Of a stretch of 64,000 nucleotides of DNA, positions 53,417 to 63,860 are shown piece by piece (the stretch's first letter is position 1; every line of letters starts with the position of its first letter). The stretch is from Candidatus Trichofilum aggregatum (GTDB lineage Bacteria; Chloroflexota; Anaerolineae; Promineifilales; Promineifilaceae). Both the position numbers and the translations under genes were made by a program. The stretch covers positions 11,434 through 75,433 of the forward strand of contig JADJUV010000031.1 of NCBI GenBank assembly GCA_016716885.1, read 5' to 3'. The notes under the pieces are model-generated. The model had not been told where the DNA came from, made no database searches, and worked only from the letters and a program-made list of their open reading frames with translations.

Positions 53417-55900
53417 TCACCTTGTGACGATGTTGATCAACTTGCCGGGTACGATGATCACCTGCCGGATGGTGGCGCCGTTGATCTGTTGTTGGATGAT
53501 GGGGCGTTGCAACGCGGCCGCGTGCAATGCCTCATCCACTTCATCCACCACCACCGTCATCCTATCTCGCACCTTGCCATTTACCTGAATCACCATCTCC
53601 ACCTCAGCCAGTCGGGCCAGAGCCGGGTCAAACTCAGGCCAGGGCTGTTGATGAATCGAACTGGCTTCACCCAGCACCTCACGCCACACCGACTCGGCTA
53701 TAAATGGGGTGATGGGAGCCATCAACGTTGCCATGGTGGTCAGAGTTTCGCGCCAGATGGCCGGGGCGATACCGGCATCCTTCAGCCCAATTAGCTCATT
53801 TTGATATTCCATCAGCGCGGCCACGGCGGTGTTGAACTTGAACTGCTCCATTTCCTGGGTGATGCGTTGCACCAGCCGGTGGCGAGATTGGATAAACCGA
53901 TGTTCTACCTGGGGGGAAGCGGGGTGAATGGGCGCGGCCGCGGCCATTTCCTGGGCCAACTGCCAGAACCGCTCCAGCCAGCGCGTCACCCCACGAATAC
54001 CACTTTCATCCCAAACCACACTGCCGTCAAAAGGCCCCAGGAACAGGGTGTAGGCGCGGGTGGCATCGGTGCCGTGCCGGTCAATGACCGAATCGGGGGT
54101 AACAACATTGCCTTTGGATTTGGACATGCGTCGGCCATCCGCAGCGTGCAAAACGCCCTGGTTTAGCAGGCGGGTGAATGGTTCGGTGAAATTAACCAGC
54201 CCGGCATCAGCCATCACCTTCGTCCAGAAGCGGGCGTACAACAGGTGCATGACGGCATGTTCGGCCCCGCCGACATAGGTGTCAACGGGCAACCAGTAAT
54301 CTACGGCTTCTGGGTCAAAGGGGCGATCTGGGACGTGAGGGTTGGGGAAGCGCAGGAAGTACCACGAGGAACAGGCAAACCCGTCCATCGTGTCGGTCTC
54401 GCGCTCGGCGTCGCGGCCGCAGACCGGGCATTTCACTTCCACCCATTCACGCACGCGGGCCAGCGGTGACCGCCCATCCCCGGTGGGGGCAAAATCGGCC
54501 AGGTCGGGCAGGCGGACGGGCAGTTGTTCTTCTGGCACGGCCACGGGGCCACAAGCCGGGCAATGGATAATGGGAATGGGCGCACCCCAATACCGCTGGC
54601 GCGAAATCAGCCAGTCACGCAATTTGTATTTTACTTGCGGCCGCGCCCATCCTTGTGGCTCCAGTTCGGTTGCCATCGCCTGAATGGCCTCGGCTGTGGT
54701 CAAGCCAGAATAGGAGCCAGAGTTGATCAGAATCCCCGGCTCCGTGAAACAACGATAAGGGGTGGCGTCGGTTTGGGGCTGACCGTTGGGGGTGATGACC
54801 TCGATGATGGGCAGGTTGAAGGTTTGGGCAAAGGCGTAATCGCGCTGGTCGTGACCGGGCACACCCATGACCGCCCCCGTGCCGTACCCCATCAGCACAT
54901 AATCGCTGATCCAGATGGGGATGGGCTGGCCGGTGATGGGGTGGGTGGCGTAACTGCCGGTGAAGGCCCCCGTTTTTTGCCGGATGGTAGACAGGCGATC
55001 CACCTCGGTCATGGTTTGGGCGGCGGAGATGATGGGGTTCGCGGCCGCGGCCTGCTCTGGCGTAATCAGCTCCTTCACCAGCGGGTGTTCCGGGGCCAGG
55101 ACCAGAAACGTGACCCCAAACAGCGTATCCAGCCGGGTGGTGTAGACGGGAATTTCCCAGAAGTCCGGCTCTTCTGAAAAGCCGGACTTCTCCACCCGAA
55201 ACACCAGTTCAAACCCTTCCGAGCGGCCAATCCAGTTCCGTTGCATCGTTTTGATATTTTCCGGCCAATCCACCGTCGCCAAATCTGCCAGCAGGCGGTC
55301 AGCATAGGCCGTAATCTTGAAATACCATTGTTCCAACTCCTTGGTGGTTACGGTTGTGCCGCAACGATCACATTGACCGCTGTCCACTTGCTCATTGGCC
55401 AGAACAGTCTGGCAGGTGGGACACCACCACTGTTTGCCCCTGGCCTGATAAGCCAGTCCGCGTTGGAACAACATCAGGAAGAACCATTGCGTCCAGCGGT
55501 AATAGTCCGGATCGGTGGAATTGATTTCCCGCGACCAATCATAACTGCATTCCATAGCGCTCATCTGCTGTTTGTAGAAGGCCGTGTTGCGCTGGGTGGT
55601 AACAGCCGGATGCACCTGGTTGCGGATGGCGTAGTTCTCGGCGGGCAGGCCGAAGGCGTCCCAGCCCATGGGGTGCAGGACGTTGTAGCCCCGATGGCGC
55701 AGGAAGCGGCTATAAACGCAGGTGGGGATGTAGTTGCGCCCATGCCCCACGGACAGCCCTTCGCCAGAGGGGTAAGGGAAAAAATCCAGGATGTATTGTT
55801 TGGGTTTGTTCGGGTCGGACTGGGTTTTGTATAGCTCAATGGCCTGCCAGAAGGGTCGGCATTGGCTCTGTTGGCTCTGAAAGTCATAAGGGGTGATCAT
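53417..55900 (-). CDS. leuS: Leucyl-tRNA synthetase
   Basis: 827 residues, full length. Class I signature 1 is PYPSGEGLSVGHGRNY: the HIGH motif reads Ser-Val-Gly-His (50-53) instead of the common His-x-Gly-His. A zinc ribbon, CPTCQTVLANEQVDSGQCDRCGTTV, lies around 155-180. The CP1 editing domain has TTRLDTLFGVTF and MGYGTGAVMGVPGHDQRDYAFA, with the Asp that anchors the amino acid. The KMSKS loop is RRMSKSKGNVVTPD (about 590-603), followed by the anticodon-binding and C-terminal domains (VNGKVRDR...). It charges tRNA-Leu. Stand-alone gene on the minus strand. No T-box leader is seen upstream; that stretch has repeats. Confidence 0.97.
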   Translation of the reverse strand: MITPYDFQSQQSQCRPFWQAIELYKTQSDPNKPKQYILDFFPYPSGEGLSVGHGRNYIPTCVYSRFLRHRGYNVLHPMGWDAFGLPAENYAIRNQVHPAVTTQRNTAFYKQQMSAMECSYDWSREINSTDPDYYRWTQWFFLMLFQRGLAYQARGKQWWCPTCQTVLANEQVDSGQCDRCGTTVTTKELEQWYFKITAYADRLLADLATVDWPENIKTMQRNWIGRSEGFELVFRVEKSGFSEEPDFWEIPVYTTRLDTLFGVTFLVLAPEHPLVKELITPEQAAAANPIISAAQTMTEVDRLSTIRQKTGAFTGSYATHPITGQPIPIWISDYVLMGYGTGAVMGVPGHDQRDYAFAQTFNLPIIEVITPNGQPQTDATPYRCFTEPGILINSGSYSGLTTAEAIQAMATELEPQGWARPQVKYKLRDWLISRQRYWGAPIPIIHCPACGPVAVPEEQLPVRLPDLADFAPTGDGRSPLARVREWVEVKCPVCGRDAERETDTMDGFACSSWYFLRFPNPHVPDRPFDPEAVDYWLPVDTYVGGAEHAVMHLLYARFWTKVMADAGLVNFTEPFTRLLNQGVLHAADGRRMSKSKGNVVTPDSVIDRHGTDATRAYTLFLGPFDGSVVWDESGIRGVTRWLERFWQLAQEMAAAAPIHPASPQVEHRFIQSRHRLVQRITQEMEQFKFNTAVAALMEYQNELIGLKDAGIAPAIWRETLTTMATLMAPITPFIAESVWREVLGEASSIHQQPWPEFDPALARLAEVEMVIQVNGKVRDRMTVVVDEVDEALHAAALQRPIIQQQINGATIRQVIIVPGKLINIVTR

Positions 55901-55921
55901 GAGAATGCTCTTTTAGTGGTA

Positions 55922-55972
55922 GGTGATGCGTGATACGTGATACGTGTTGCGTGGTGCGTGGTGCGTGGTCCG
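55922..55972. repeat. GTGATACGTG-word repeat, one arm
   Basis: Six GTGATACGTG/GTGGTGCGTG-like words in a row just upstream of leuS. Related to the full hairpin at 26368-26442. Confidence 0.8.
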
Positions 55973-56071
55973 TCAGATAGTGGGTGGTGTTGGTAAGTCG
56001 TTTCATGATCAACTACTCCTGAGAAATTATGGCAAGCCGGAATGGTGTCTTGAGTTCCTACAGTTAAAAAC

Positions 56072-56109
56072 AAAAAAACGCGGCCGCAAACTCTTTTTGC
56101 GGCCGCGTT
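56072..56109 (-). terminator. Terminator built from two GCGGCCGC octamers
   Basis: AACGCGGCCGCAAA (56077-56090) pairs perfectly with 56096-56109 around CTCTT. On the minus strand five T, G and five T follow. It is downstream of the M36 gene ending at 56465. Each arm contains one octamer (56080, 56099). Confidence 0.85.
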
Positions 56110-56330
56110 CCCTGTGGTTGTGTGTGAGGGGTGGGAGAAACAAAAAGGCCGCAAACCTGGGCTGGTCTGCGGCCGCGAACTTCATCTAATGTTCCAACAC
56201 AGCCACTTACCAGCCCAAAATAAGCCCCTCAAGAAGCAAGTGGCGAAGCAATGTTGCTGACGTCTGGCTGTGTCCTGTCTGTTTCAACAAAGCCGCCCCC
56301 CAGGCAATGTCAAGAATATTAAGGCCATCC

Positions 56331-56450
<120 letters not shown>

Positions 56451-56464
56451 ATCCATAAACCAGT

Positions 56465-59400
56465 CTATTCAGTGGGTTGGCGACGCACATACAGCATGAA
56501 GGCCAAACCCAACAAAGCGATACCCGCAAACAAAGTGAACCAGCCAGAGCCAGTTTGATTACCACCAACATTGCTCAGTTGAACATCGGTGGGTGGCGGG
56601 GTAGCCGTGGGTGTAGCGGTGGGGCTTGGTGTGGGTGTTGGCCCGGTGCTACAGGATTGCACACTCACATCGTCAATCGTCCAGCCCTCATTGCCCGCGG
56701 CGGAGTCTGACCCGAGGCGGAAGCGGAAGTTGACTGTCTGCCCGGCATACGCATCTAGCAGGACAATGTTGTTCAGGAACGCCTGACCCGGATCACACCA
56801 CGCCTGGGTGGCGCCATAATCAAGGGTAATCGGGTTGTTGCCTGGCGTATCATTCCAGATAATGTTGTCATACGGGTCGGTCAACAGGGCAGAATTAGGC
56901 ACTTGCGTCCAGGTAGAGCCACCATTGGTGCTGATTTCCAGAATACCGGCGTCCCAGCAACGGCCATCGGTGTTGGGCGTTTCAAAGTATTGACGGTTCT
57001 GGAAACGCAAAGTGATGGGTGACTCAGCGACACTAGGCAGAACAATGGCTGGTGAAACCAGACGTTGATCGCTCAGTGTTTCTGTATCCACGGCGTGGAA
57101 GGCATTCACGCCACTGGTGGTATTGACACCACTCAAGGCCCAGGTATTGCCTGTACCAGAACTTGTCCAACCAGCCGTACCAGACTCGAAATCGGTGGTG
57201 TAGGCCACGATCGTGGTAGAGGTAGGATCACAGCTACCCGGTTCGCCACCGGTGGTGAAAGAGAAGGTCGAACTGTTGGTGTTGCCACAGATGTTGCTGG
57301 CATTTACTCGCCAGTAGTAGGTGGTGCTGAAATCGAGCGGTTGAGTGACAGGAACGTCGTGGTTGGTACCCGTGGTAACAATCTCGTACTCAATGCTAGA
57401 GAAGTCAGCATTATCATCTACCTGTAGGGTATAGCTGATGGCCTGGGCGGCGGCGTTCCAGGTAAAGGAAGGTGAACTGCTCACGCCGGTAGCCCCGTTG
57501 GCGGGGGTGGCGAGCGTGGGCGCGGCCGCGGCCCCTACATACACATTCAACGTGGTGGTGATGTTCGCCGATATGCCACCCGTACCGTTCACATTGACCG
57601 TATACGATCCGGCAGCAGTTGTTCCGCCCGTTGTCGTAATGTTCATGTCAATGACTTGCGGCAATGTGGCCGGAACCGGATTGGGGGTGAAGGTCACAGC
57701 CGTACCCGCCGCACCCACAACACTACCACTCATGGTTACGGGCGGGGTGAAGTTTGTCCCAACGCCAATGTTGTAAGATGCCGCGCTTCCCGCACAGACA
57801 TCAGCCACAGCGGGGGAGGGAATTGTCCCCAGTGTTGTACAGGCTTGGGGCATATCCGAGGCGGCTGTGCCGTCGCTTGTGCTGTTCGAGCTGCCCTGGC
57901 TGGCACTGAAGCCCAGACCACGTTTGGCAAAACCGGCCCATATAGAGCAATAGTTTTCGCCACCAGTCAAAGCCAGGTCGGCCGCCAGGATAGCGTCACG
58001 CCCATCTACGAAACCAGGGCCACAAGGCTGCAACTTCATGCCATCAATAAGCAATTGCATGGCCAGGTTATTACCACCGGTTGTCCAGTCACCATAGAAG
58101 TTGGTATTGAAGCCATGAGCCGTTACGAGGTTCCAGTACACTTCCCAGTACATCGTGGCCCAGACAAAACCAACGCCGTGAGGTATGGCTACGGAACCCA
58201 CATTGGCATAGGTGAAATTGTTTTGCCCCAAATCTGTGGAGTAACGGGCTGGGCGAATACCTTGACCCGTAATCGGTTGACCTAAAGCATACGTGCCAAT
58301 ACCACGACCATTGGCTCCAGTGTCGCCTACTTTGGCACTGAAGAAGAGCGACATCAGGTCGCTCCAGCCTTCGCCCATTTGCTCGGCGTTGCCTAAACAG
58401 CCAGCCTGGGAAGGGCCACCGGTCAGGCGGTTGGAAACGCCATGGCCATATTCGTGGAAGATGATGCCATTATCAAAGTCACCATCTCGATTAGGCGATG
58501 TGGTATTCCACAGGAACATCTGCATGCGGCCGCTTGAGCCGTCTGGGGGAGTGGAGAAGTTAGCATTGTTTGTGCCGCCGCCATCTTGAGCTTCGGCCAA
58601 CACATAATCGTTCCCTAACCCACCATTGCCGTAATTGTTTTGCTGGAAGTTACCACCCACTTCGTCAAAGCCATAGCCATAGAGAACATCATGGATGATG
58701 TTGTTGGCATAGAAGAGGTTCGTAACGGCGGCTGGGCGATAAGTGCTGGGAGCCTGGGTCAGATCAAGCGGGAAGAGGAAGTCCAGGGAGGCTCCCCCAT
58801 CCGGGCTAGAACCAGCATCGGGGACATTGTTGGCATCGGTGTCGGTGTAGGCATGGACGTTGTTGCCCTGAGTGGTCGTGAACTCGGCTCCGGCTGCGCC
58901 GTTGGTGTCGTGCCAGCCAAACGGTGAGGCGGTGGCATTGGCCGGGTTAGCTACCACGATACGTCCATCAGCGGGGCTAGCGGGAATGCTGTGGATGGGG
59001 CTTTCATCCGGGATGGCGAACACATCGTAGCTATCTGGGGCCATGTTGGGGCCTTGGTTGCCAGATGTGGCCAATTCGGTGCCACCTTCGTCAGCCGTTA
59101 CTCCATTATCCGCGTGTTCTGCTTCACCCCAGTGTTCCTGGTTTACCCAGTCCACCTGAGATAATACCTGGCCCGTATTGGCATCTACCCACATATTCCA
59201 CCAATTTTGGGCATCCAACGGGTAAATTACCAAATCCCAGGCCAGTCGAACTTCACTGGCGGAAACTGGGTGGTAAACCAGTCGGCCAGGAATATTGTTG
59301 AGGGAGATGCCTCCCTGGCTCAATTCCGTGGCCTGACTTACACCACCTGTCTGGCGTACTACGCTCAGAGGTGTGGTAATGGTTAACCCTAAAGAATCAG

Positions 59401-59884
59401 CGGCTAAAGCCACAGCTTCACTGGCGGTAAGGTCGGGGGTTGCGGTGGTTACTTTCTGAGCGACATCAGACACAAAGCTGCTGCCCAGATTTAAGATGCG
59501 ACCATCAGCCGTAACATTGACATTGATGAACGCGTCACGCACCAGCAAACCATTGACTTGTTGTTGAAAATAAAGATGGGTTACACCGGTGTGGGCACTG
59601 GTATAACGATCTGTCACCACAAAGTTCAGGTCAGCACCATTAAGAGAGAGTTGATCTTTTTCACGGGTGATGAAATCGAGGGCGATTTTGTAGGCATCAC
59701 CAGCGGCGGGACCGGTGAGGAACTGGCCTTCACGGGCCTGACTCAAAACGATATGTTCGGGGGCGTAGTTGGTTGGCGCTAAGCCAAGTGTGCTTGCACG
59801 AACCGAACTGGGATAGCTCCATGCCAGAAGGACAAACAGGCATAGAACACCTATAGGGACGAAGCGCCAAACTTTACTAGACAT
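56465..59884 (-). CDS. Secreted M36 (fungalysin) metallopeptidase with C-terminal anchor
   Basis: 1139 residues. Signal peptide 1-30. Residues 60-240 are the FTP propeptide and inhibitor region (VTHLYFQQQVNGLLVRDAFINVNVTADGRILNLGSSF). The M36 catalytic domain runs to about 690: zinc motif HEYGH at 477-481, with glutamate ligand region EQMGEGWSDLMSLFF about 30 residues later, and YFYANNIIHDVLYGYGFDEVGGNFQQNN before it. Then two Ig/fibronectin-like domains (ASPTLATPANGATGVSSSPSFTWNA...), a beta-sandwich (TTDFESGTAGWTSSGTGNTW), a Pro/Thr linker and a membrane anchor ending in YVRRQPTE. It is an extracellular zinc protease, self-processed. It is second in a tandem with a damaged copy. Confidence 0.93.
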   Translation of the reverse strand: MSSKVWRFVPIGVLCLFVLLAWSYPSSVRASTLGLAPTNYAPEHIVLSQAREGQFLTGPAAGDAYKIALDFITREKDQLSLNGADLNFVVTDRYTSAHTGVTHLYFQQQVNGLLVRDAFINVNVTADGRILNLGSSFVSDVAQKVTTATPDLTASEAVALAADSLGLTITTPLSVVRQTGGVSQATELSQGGISLNNIPGRLVYHPVSASEVRLAWDLVIYPLDAQNWWNMWVDANTGQVLSQVDWVNQEHWGEAEHADNGVTADEGGTELATSGNQGPNMAPDSYDVFAIPDESPIHSIPASPADGRIVVANPANATASPFGWHDTNGAAGAEFTTTQGNNVHAYTDTDANNVPDAGSSPDGGASLDFLFPLDLTQAPSTYRPAAVTNLFYANNIIHDVLYGYGFDEVGGNFQQNNYGNGGLGNDYVLAEAQDGGGTNNANFSTPPDGSSGRMQMFLWNTTSPNRDGDFDNGIIFHEYGHGVSNRLTGGPSQAGCLGNAEQMGEGWSDLMSLFFSAKVGDTGANGRGIGTYALGQPITGQGIRPARYSTDLGQNNFTYANVGSVAIPHGVGFVWATMYWEVYWNLVTAHGFNTNFYGDWTTGGNNLAMQLLIDGMKLQPCGPGFVDGRDAILAADLALTGGENYCSIWAGFAKRGLGFSASQGSSNSTSDGTAASDMPQACTTLGTIPSPAVADVCAGSAASYNIGVGTNFTPPVTMSGSVVGAAGTAVTFTPNPVPATLPQVIDMNITTTGGTTAAGSYTVNVNGTGGISANITTTLNVYVGAAAAPTLATPANGATGVSSSPSFTWNAAAQAISYTLQVDDNADFSSIEYEIVTTGTNHDVPVTQPLDFSTTYYWRVNASNICGNTNSSTFSFTTGGEPGSCDPTSTTIVAYTTDFESGTAGWTSSGTGNTWALSGVNTTSGVNAFHAVDTETLSDQRLVSPAIVLPSVAESPITLRFQNRQYFETPNTDGRCWDAGILEISTNGGSTWTQVPNSALLTDPYDNIIWNDTPGNNPITLDYGATQAWCDPGQAFLNNIVLLDAYAGQTVNFRFRLGSDSAAGNEGWTIDDVSVQSCSTGPTPTPSPTATPTATPPPTDVQLSNVGGNQTGSGWFTLFAGIALLGLAFMLYVRRQPTE

Positions 59885-59920
59885 ATATGATTCTCCTTGA
59901 ACGAAAGACAGAACAACCAG

Positions 59921-59950
59921 AAAAAAAGAGGGTGATGAAGATCACCCTCT
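59921..59950 (-). terminator. Rho-independent terminator between the two M36 genes
   Basis: AGAGGGTGAT (59927-59936) pairs with 59941-59950 around GAAG. On the minus strand six T follow. It lies 26 bp after the stop of the upstream M36 gene, so the two proteases are separate transcripts. Confidence 0.88.
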
Positions 59951-59975
59951 CTTTACACAAATGGAATGGCCGAGA

Positions 59976-62900
59976 TTAATGGTGCCGACGCCAAAGTGGC
60001 AGGGCAATTAATCCGACTAACGCGGGCACGATTGCCAGGGCTGTTACCGGCGATGATGACGGCGCGGCCGCGACCGGGGCGGCACTGGCTGGGGCTTTGG
60101 TGATGAACGGCAGGTACGTATTGGTCACGCCTACTTCAGTCGTAAAGGAGAACGTAACTGATGCGGCTCCGGCACCACAGGTATTATTGGCCGTTACCCG
60201 CCAATAATAGACGGTCTCATTCGCCAGCGCCGTCGCGGCGGTGTGCGAAGTCCCGGCTACGGTTGCCGAGTAATCCACACTGCTAAAGTCGGAATCATCA
60301 TCCACTTCCAGCAGATAATCAACTGCGCCAACAACCGCTGACCAGGAGAAGATAGGTGTAACACCGATATTCGTAGCCCCATCTGCCGGAGTGGACAAGG
60401 TTGTGGCTAAAGGTGTACCTGTGATCAACGTAGCCGTGCTCACGGCGGTGACCGTCAGACTATCCGTGGCGGTAAAATAAACCGTATGTACACCAGAAGG
60501 TGTTGTTCCGGTAGTACTCACGTTAGCCGTGGTAGCACTGGGAACGGTGGTTACTGGATTGGGAGTGAATGATACGGATGTGCCCGCAGCATCTACACTA
60601 CCGGTCATGGTAATGTTGGGTACAAGTGAGGCACCCACATTCAAGGTAAAGGAAACATTACTACCAACGCAGACTTGGGCCGTTGTCGTTGTGGGCACAG
60701 CGCTACAAGCAGCGGGCATGTCGAAGGCTTCGGTTTCATCACCCACGACAGCGGAGCTACCCTGGCTGGCACTAAAGCCTAACCCACGCTTGGCAAACCC
60801 TTCCCAAATAAGACATTGATTATCGCCACCTGTTAGAGCGACGTCAGCAGCGAGAATGGCATTACGGCCAGTCACAAACCCAGGATTACAGGGTTGCAAT
60901 TTCATGCCGTCTGTAACAAGTTGGTAGGCCAGATTATTGCCCCCTGTGTTCCAGGCCTGGTAAATGTTGTCGTTGAGACCATACACATCAACCAGATTCC
61001 AGTACATTTCCCAAAGCATACTATTCCAGATGTAGCCCAATCCATGAGGAATGGAAATGGCCCCACCAGAGTCAATCATGCCATAGGTAGAGGCGTTTAC
61101 AGCAAAGTCTGTGCTATAGGGGGTTGGCCGAATACCATTACCGGTTATGGTTTCAAATTGGAGATAAGTACCCACGCCCCGAATTTCTGTTGGGTAATTA
61201 ACTGAAGTTGTCGTATGGAAGAGGGCTTGCCAGTCACTCCAGCCTTCACCCATTTGCTCTTGGTTGCCCAGACAGCCCGCTGTGCTGGGGCCACCGGTAA
61301 GACGATTGCTAATGCCGTGACCATATTCGTGGGCGATAACCCCACTGTCAATGTCACTATCACGGTCAGCTACAGGGCTAGGATTATCATCAATTGTGGC
61401 ATTGACGGTAGCGCTATTGATGATAATGGCATCGATGATTAGTTGAGCATCAGATTGCCCGATAGCGACGGAAGGGATGGCCGGGCTACCGCCAAAGTTA
61501 CCTCGCGGTTCATCCGTATTGTCCACAATGATAGCGGCAACGGCGCCAGCATTGGCGGCGTTTTGCACGAATACAGAGGAGTTACAAGCGCCCTGGTTCC
61601 ACACGATCAGGGCGATTTTGCCAGCTATGTTGTTGATGATGGCCTGGCAGGCGTCTGTGTTGGGGGCAACGCCGTCATCAACAATGGCGATATCGGCGGT
61701 CAGGCCATTGGCTGTGCCACCGTTGTTAGAGGGATTGGCAATGTAATCACCAGCAATCGTACCGGGCGAATTGACAGTTACGATTTGAGAGAACGGGTAG
61801 GTCCAGATGAACATTTGCATCCGGGGTGCCCCACCATCAGCCGGGGTGGAAAAGTTGGCATTGTTTACACCGCTACCATCTTGAGCATCGGCACGGACAT
61901 AGTCATTCCCTAGTCCACCGTTGCCGTAGTTGTTTTGCTGGAAGTTACCGGCGACTTCGTTGAAGCCATAGAGGTAAGAAACATCGTGCACGATGTTGTT
62001 CCAGTAGAACAAGTTGGTAATGGCAAAGTCGCGGTAGGTGCTGGCGGCTTGGGTATCATCGAAAGGATAGTCAAAGACCAGACCTGCTCCACCATCGGGT
62101 GCATTGCCGTCTGGGGCATTGTTGGCATCCAGGTCGGTGTCGGCATGGACATTGTTGCCTCGAGTGATGGTGTATTCAGGGCCAGCGGCACCGTTGGTGT
62201 CATGCCAGCCGAAGGGGGAAGCGGTGACGTTGTAGGGATTTAACTCAAGGGTACGCACGCCGTGACTGGGGCTTTCTACAGGGACGGCGAAGACCCGGTA
62301 GGATTCGGGAACCAGGGTGTCTGAGCTTGGGGTGCTGCTCAGGCTGGTGGTGGCTTCTTCGTGAACAACTTCGTTATGACCATGCCCCCCTTCGAGGCCA
62401 AAATTTTCATGGACGACGTAGTCATACTGGGACAGAACTTCCCCGGTTTGGGCATCCAGGCGCAAACTCCAGTAGTTTTGGGCATGGAGGGGTAAATTTC
62501 TATGTCCCAGGCCAGGCGCACGTTATTGAGGGATACGGGTTGGTAGACCAGTCGCGCTGGAATAGGTTCGAGGGAGATGCCACCGGTGCTAAAGAGGACG
62601 GAACGTTCGGCGCCACCCACATTTTCTTGGACGGTGAGGGCTTCGGTGAGGGTGAAACCGAGGTAGTCCGCGGCCGCGTTCACGGCTTGGGCTGCGGTCA
62701 AACTGGGTTCCGTGCCATTCACCAACATAGGCGTTGTAGACGCGAATGCCTTGATGAGCCTGTTGCAGATAGATGTGGGTAACGCCATTGTGATCACTTT
62801 GGTACATATCGGAAATGACATAACCCGTGCTGGCGACATCTTCGGCCGATAGGTCAAGGTCTGAGTGACGTTGTTGGAGAAGGTCGAGAGCGATGTCCAG

Positions 62901-63097
62901 CGGCTGACCGGCGGCTGGTTCGGTGAGGTATTCAATGACCCCAGGTTGATTCAGCGAAACCTGGTGGATAAAACCATTACCACAGTGGCTTCTGGCGCAA
63001 TATCTTCAGAGGCCGCAGGGCGAGCCAAACTAAAGATAAGAGCAATTAAGAGACTGGTTAAGAAACCAGTCACCAGGTGGTACCGTAATCTAATCAT
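59976..63097 (-). pseudogene. Second M36 (fungalysin) metallopeptidase with PA domain, N-terminal frame broken about three times
   Basis: ATG at 63097 (ribosome site AAGGAGTTACGTTCC) starts a signal peptide (FLTSLLIALIFSLARPAAS). Frame breaks lie near 62975 (ATVVMV, then GFIHQVSLNQPGVIEYLTEPAAG), near 62725 (RVYNAYV, then NGTEPSLTAAQAVNAAADYLG), and near 62490 (WDIEIYP, then RLDAQTGEVLSQYDYVV). From 62465 on, 829 codons are intact: FQQNNYGNGG, a PA-like insertion (VNSPGTIAGDYIANPSNNG... KIALIVWNQGACNSSVFVQNAANAGAVAAIIVDN), HEYGHGISNRLTGGPS and GEGWSDWQALFH, then Ig/fibronectin-like domains and an anchor ending in LWRRHH. The catalytic part is complete, so indels in the assembly are a fair explanation. 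Otherwise it is a decaying paralogue. Confidence 0.85.
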
Positions 63098-63371
63098 GGA
63101 ACGTAACTCCTTGGCGCAATAGGTTGTTAATACAGCACGAAACTATGAGTGTATCAATTTGAATGTACGAAGATTCTAGCACAACTCAGGGCATTGCAAA
63201 GAATGAACTAAACCGGTTTTGTGACTGACAAAGGGTATATTACAAAAAATACAGTGGAAGAGTCCCCCTTTTTTGGCTGACTTTTGTCGAGAAAAGTGCC
63301 AAGATTGCCTGTTTTGGCTGTGCCAGGATGTAACAATCCCAGGTTTATCATTAAGTTATGATTAGGGGAAG
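63098..63371. other. AT-richer spacer upstream of the second M36 gene
   Basis: No gene. The stretch has GTCAGTCACAAAACCGG and AGTTATGATTAGGGG but no clear stem. It should hold the promoter of the M36 gene (reading left). Confidence 0.45.
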
Positions 63372-63770
63372 TTAAGTGTCCCTGGGTCCAACATATAACC
63401 AGCGGCCGCGAACCCTCTCAAACAAGCTCTGCTCCGTAAACGAGGCATCTCGCCCCCCCTGGAGCAACACGGCCCGAAATGTGACTGTGGCGGTCTGCCG
63501 GTCTATCTCATCTGTTGCCACGATTTGTAAACCAACAAATTGGGTTTCCCGGCAAAATCGCTGTAACTCCTTGCGCCAGGCGATTTCGTTTTGCGGCCGC
63601 AACGAGCTATCAGGGTGGGTTGTTTGCACAATGTAGCCCACTTTAACCAACGCATAGGCCGCATATCGGGAGCGCATGAGGGTTTCGGCGGTGGGTGGAG
63701 CCTGGCCGTCATGGTAGGGCTGACAACAGGTGGCGTAGGGGTGGCCGCTGTGGCAAGGGCAGGGTTTCAC
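63372..63770 (-). CDS. YchJ-like SEC-C motif protein
   Basis: About 133 residues from the GTG at 63770. A longer frame up to 63947 is translated GAAACTTGAAACC repeat (QVSSFKFRVSSFRFQVSG) and overlaps the 3' end of tag, so it is not part of the gene. The N-terminal SEC-C zinc motif reads VKPCPCHSGHPYATCCQPYH with the Cys-x-Cys...Cys-Cys/His pattern. The NTF2-like body begins PTAETLMRSRYAAYALVKVGYIVQTTHPDS and contains FVGLQIVATDEIDRQTATVTFRAVLLQGG. This is the YchJ (UPF0225) family; SEC-C zinc motifs bind SecB in SecA. Function of the family is unknown. Ends with LYVGPRDT. Confidence 0.88.
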   Translation of the reverse strand: MKPCPCHSGHPYATCCQPYHDGQAPPTAETLMRSRYAAYALVKVGYIVQTTHPDSSLRPQNEIAWRKELQRFCRETQFVGLQIVATDEIDRQTATVTFRAVLLQGGRDASFTEQSLFERVRGRWLYVGPRDT

Positions 63771-63772
63771 TC

Positions 63773-63860
63773 GTGGGAACTCATAGGAACTCAGGAAAAC
63801 ACCCGAAACTTGAAACCTGAAACTTGAAACCCGAAACTTGAAACTTGAAACCTGAAACTT
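63773..63860. repeat. GGAACTC words and GAAACTT/GAAACCT tandem repeat
   Basis: 63773-63795 has two GGAACTCA words; 63803-63860 has nine GAAACTTGAAACCT-like words in a row. They fill the gap between the tag stop and the YchJ-like start. Confidence 0.85.

Noticed and set aside
55901..56200. T-box or other leader upstream of leuS
   Set aside because: No specifier stem or conserved T-box core is seen on the minus strand; the stretch is taken up by GTGATACGTG words and an octamer terminator.
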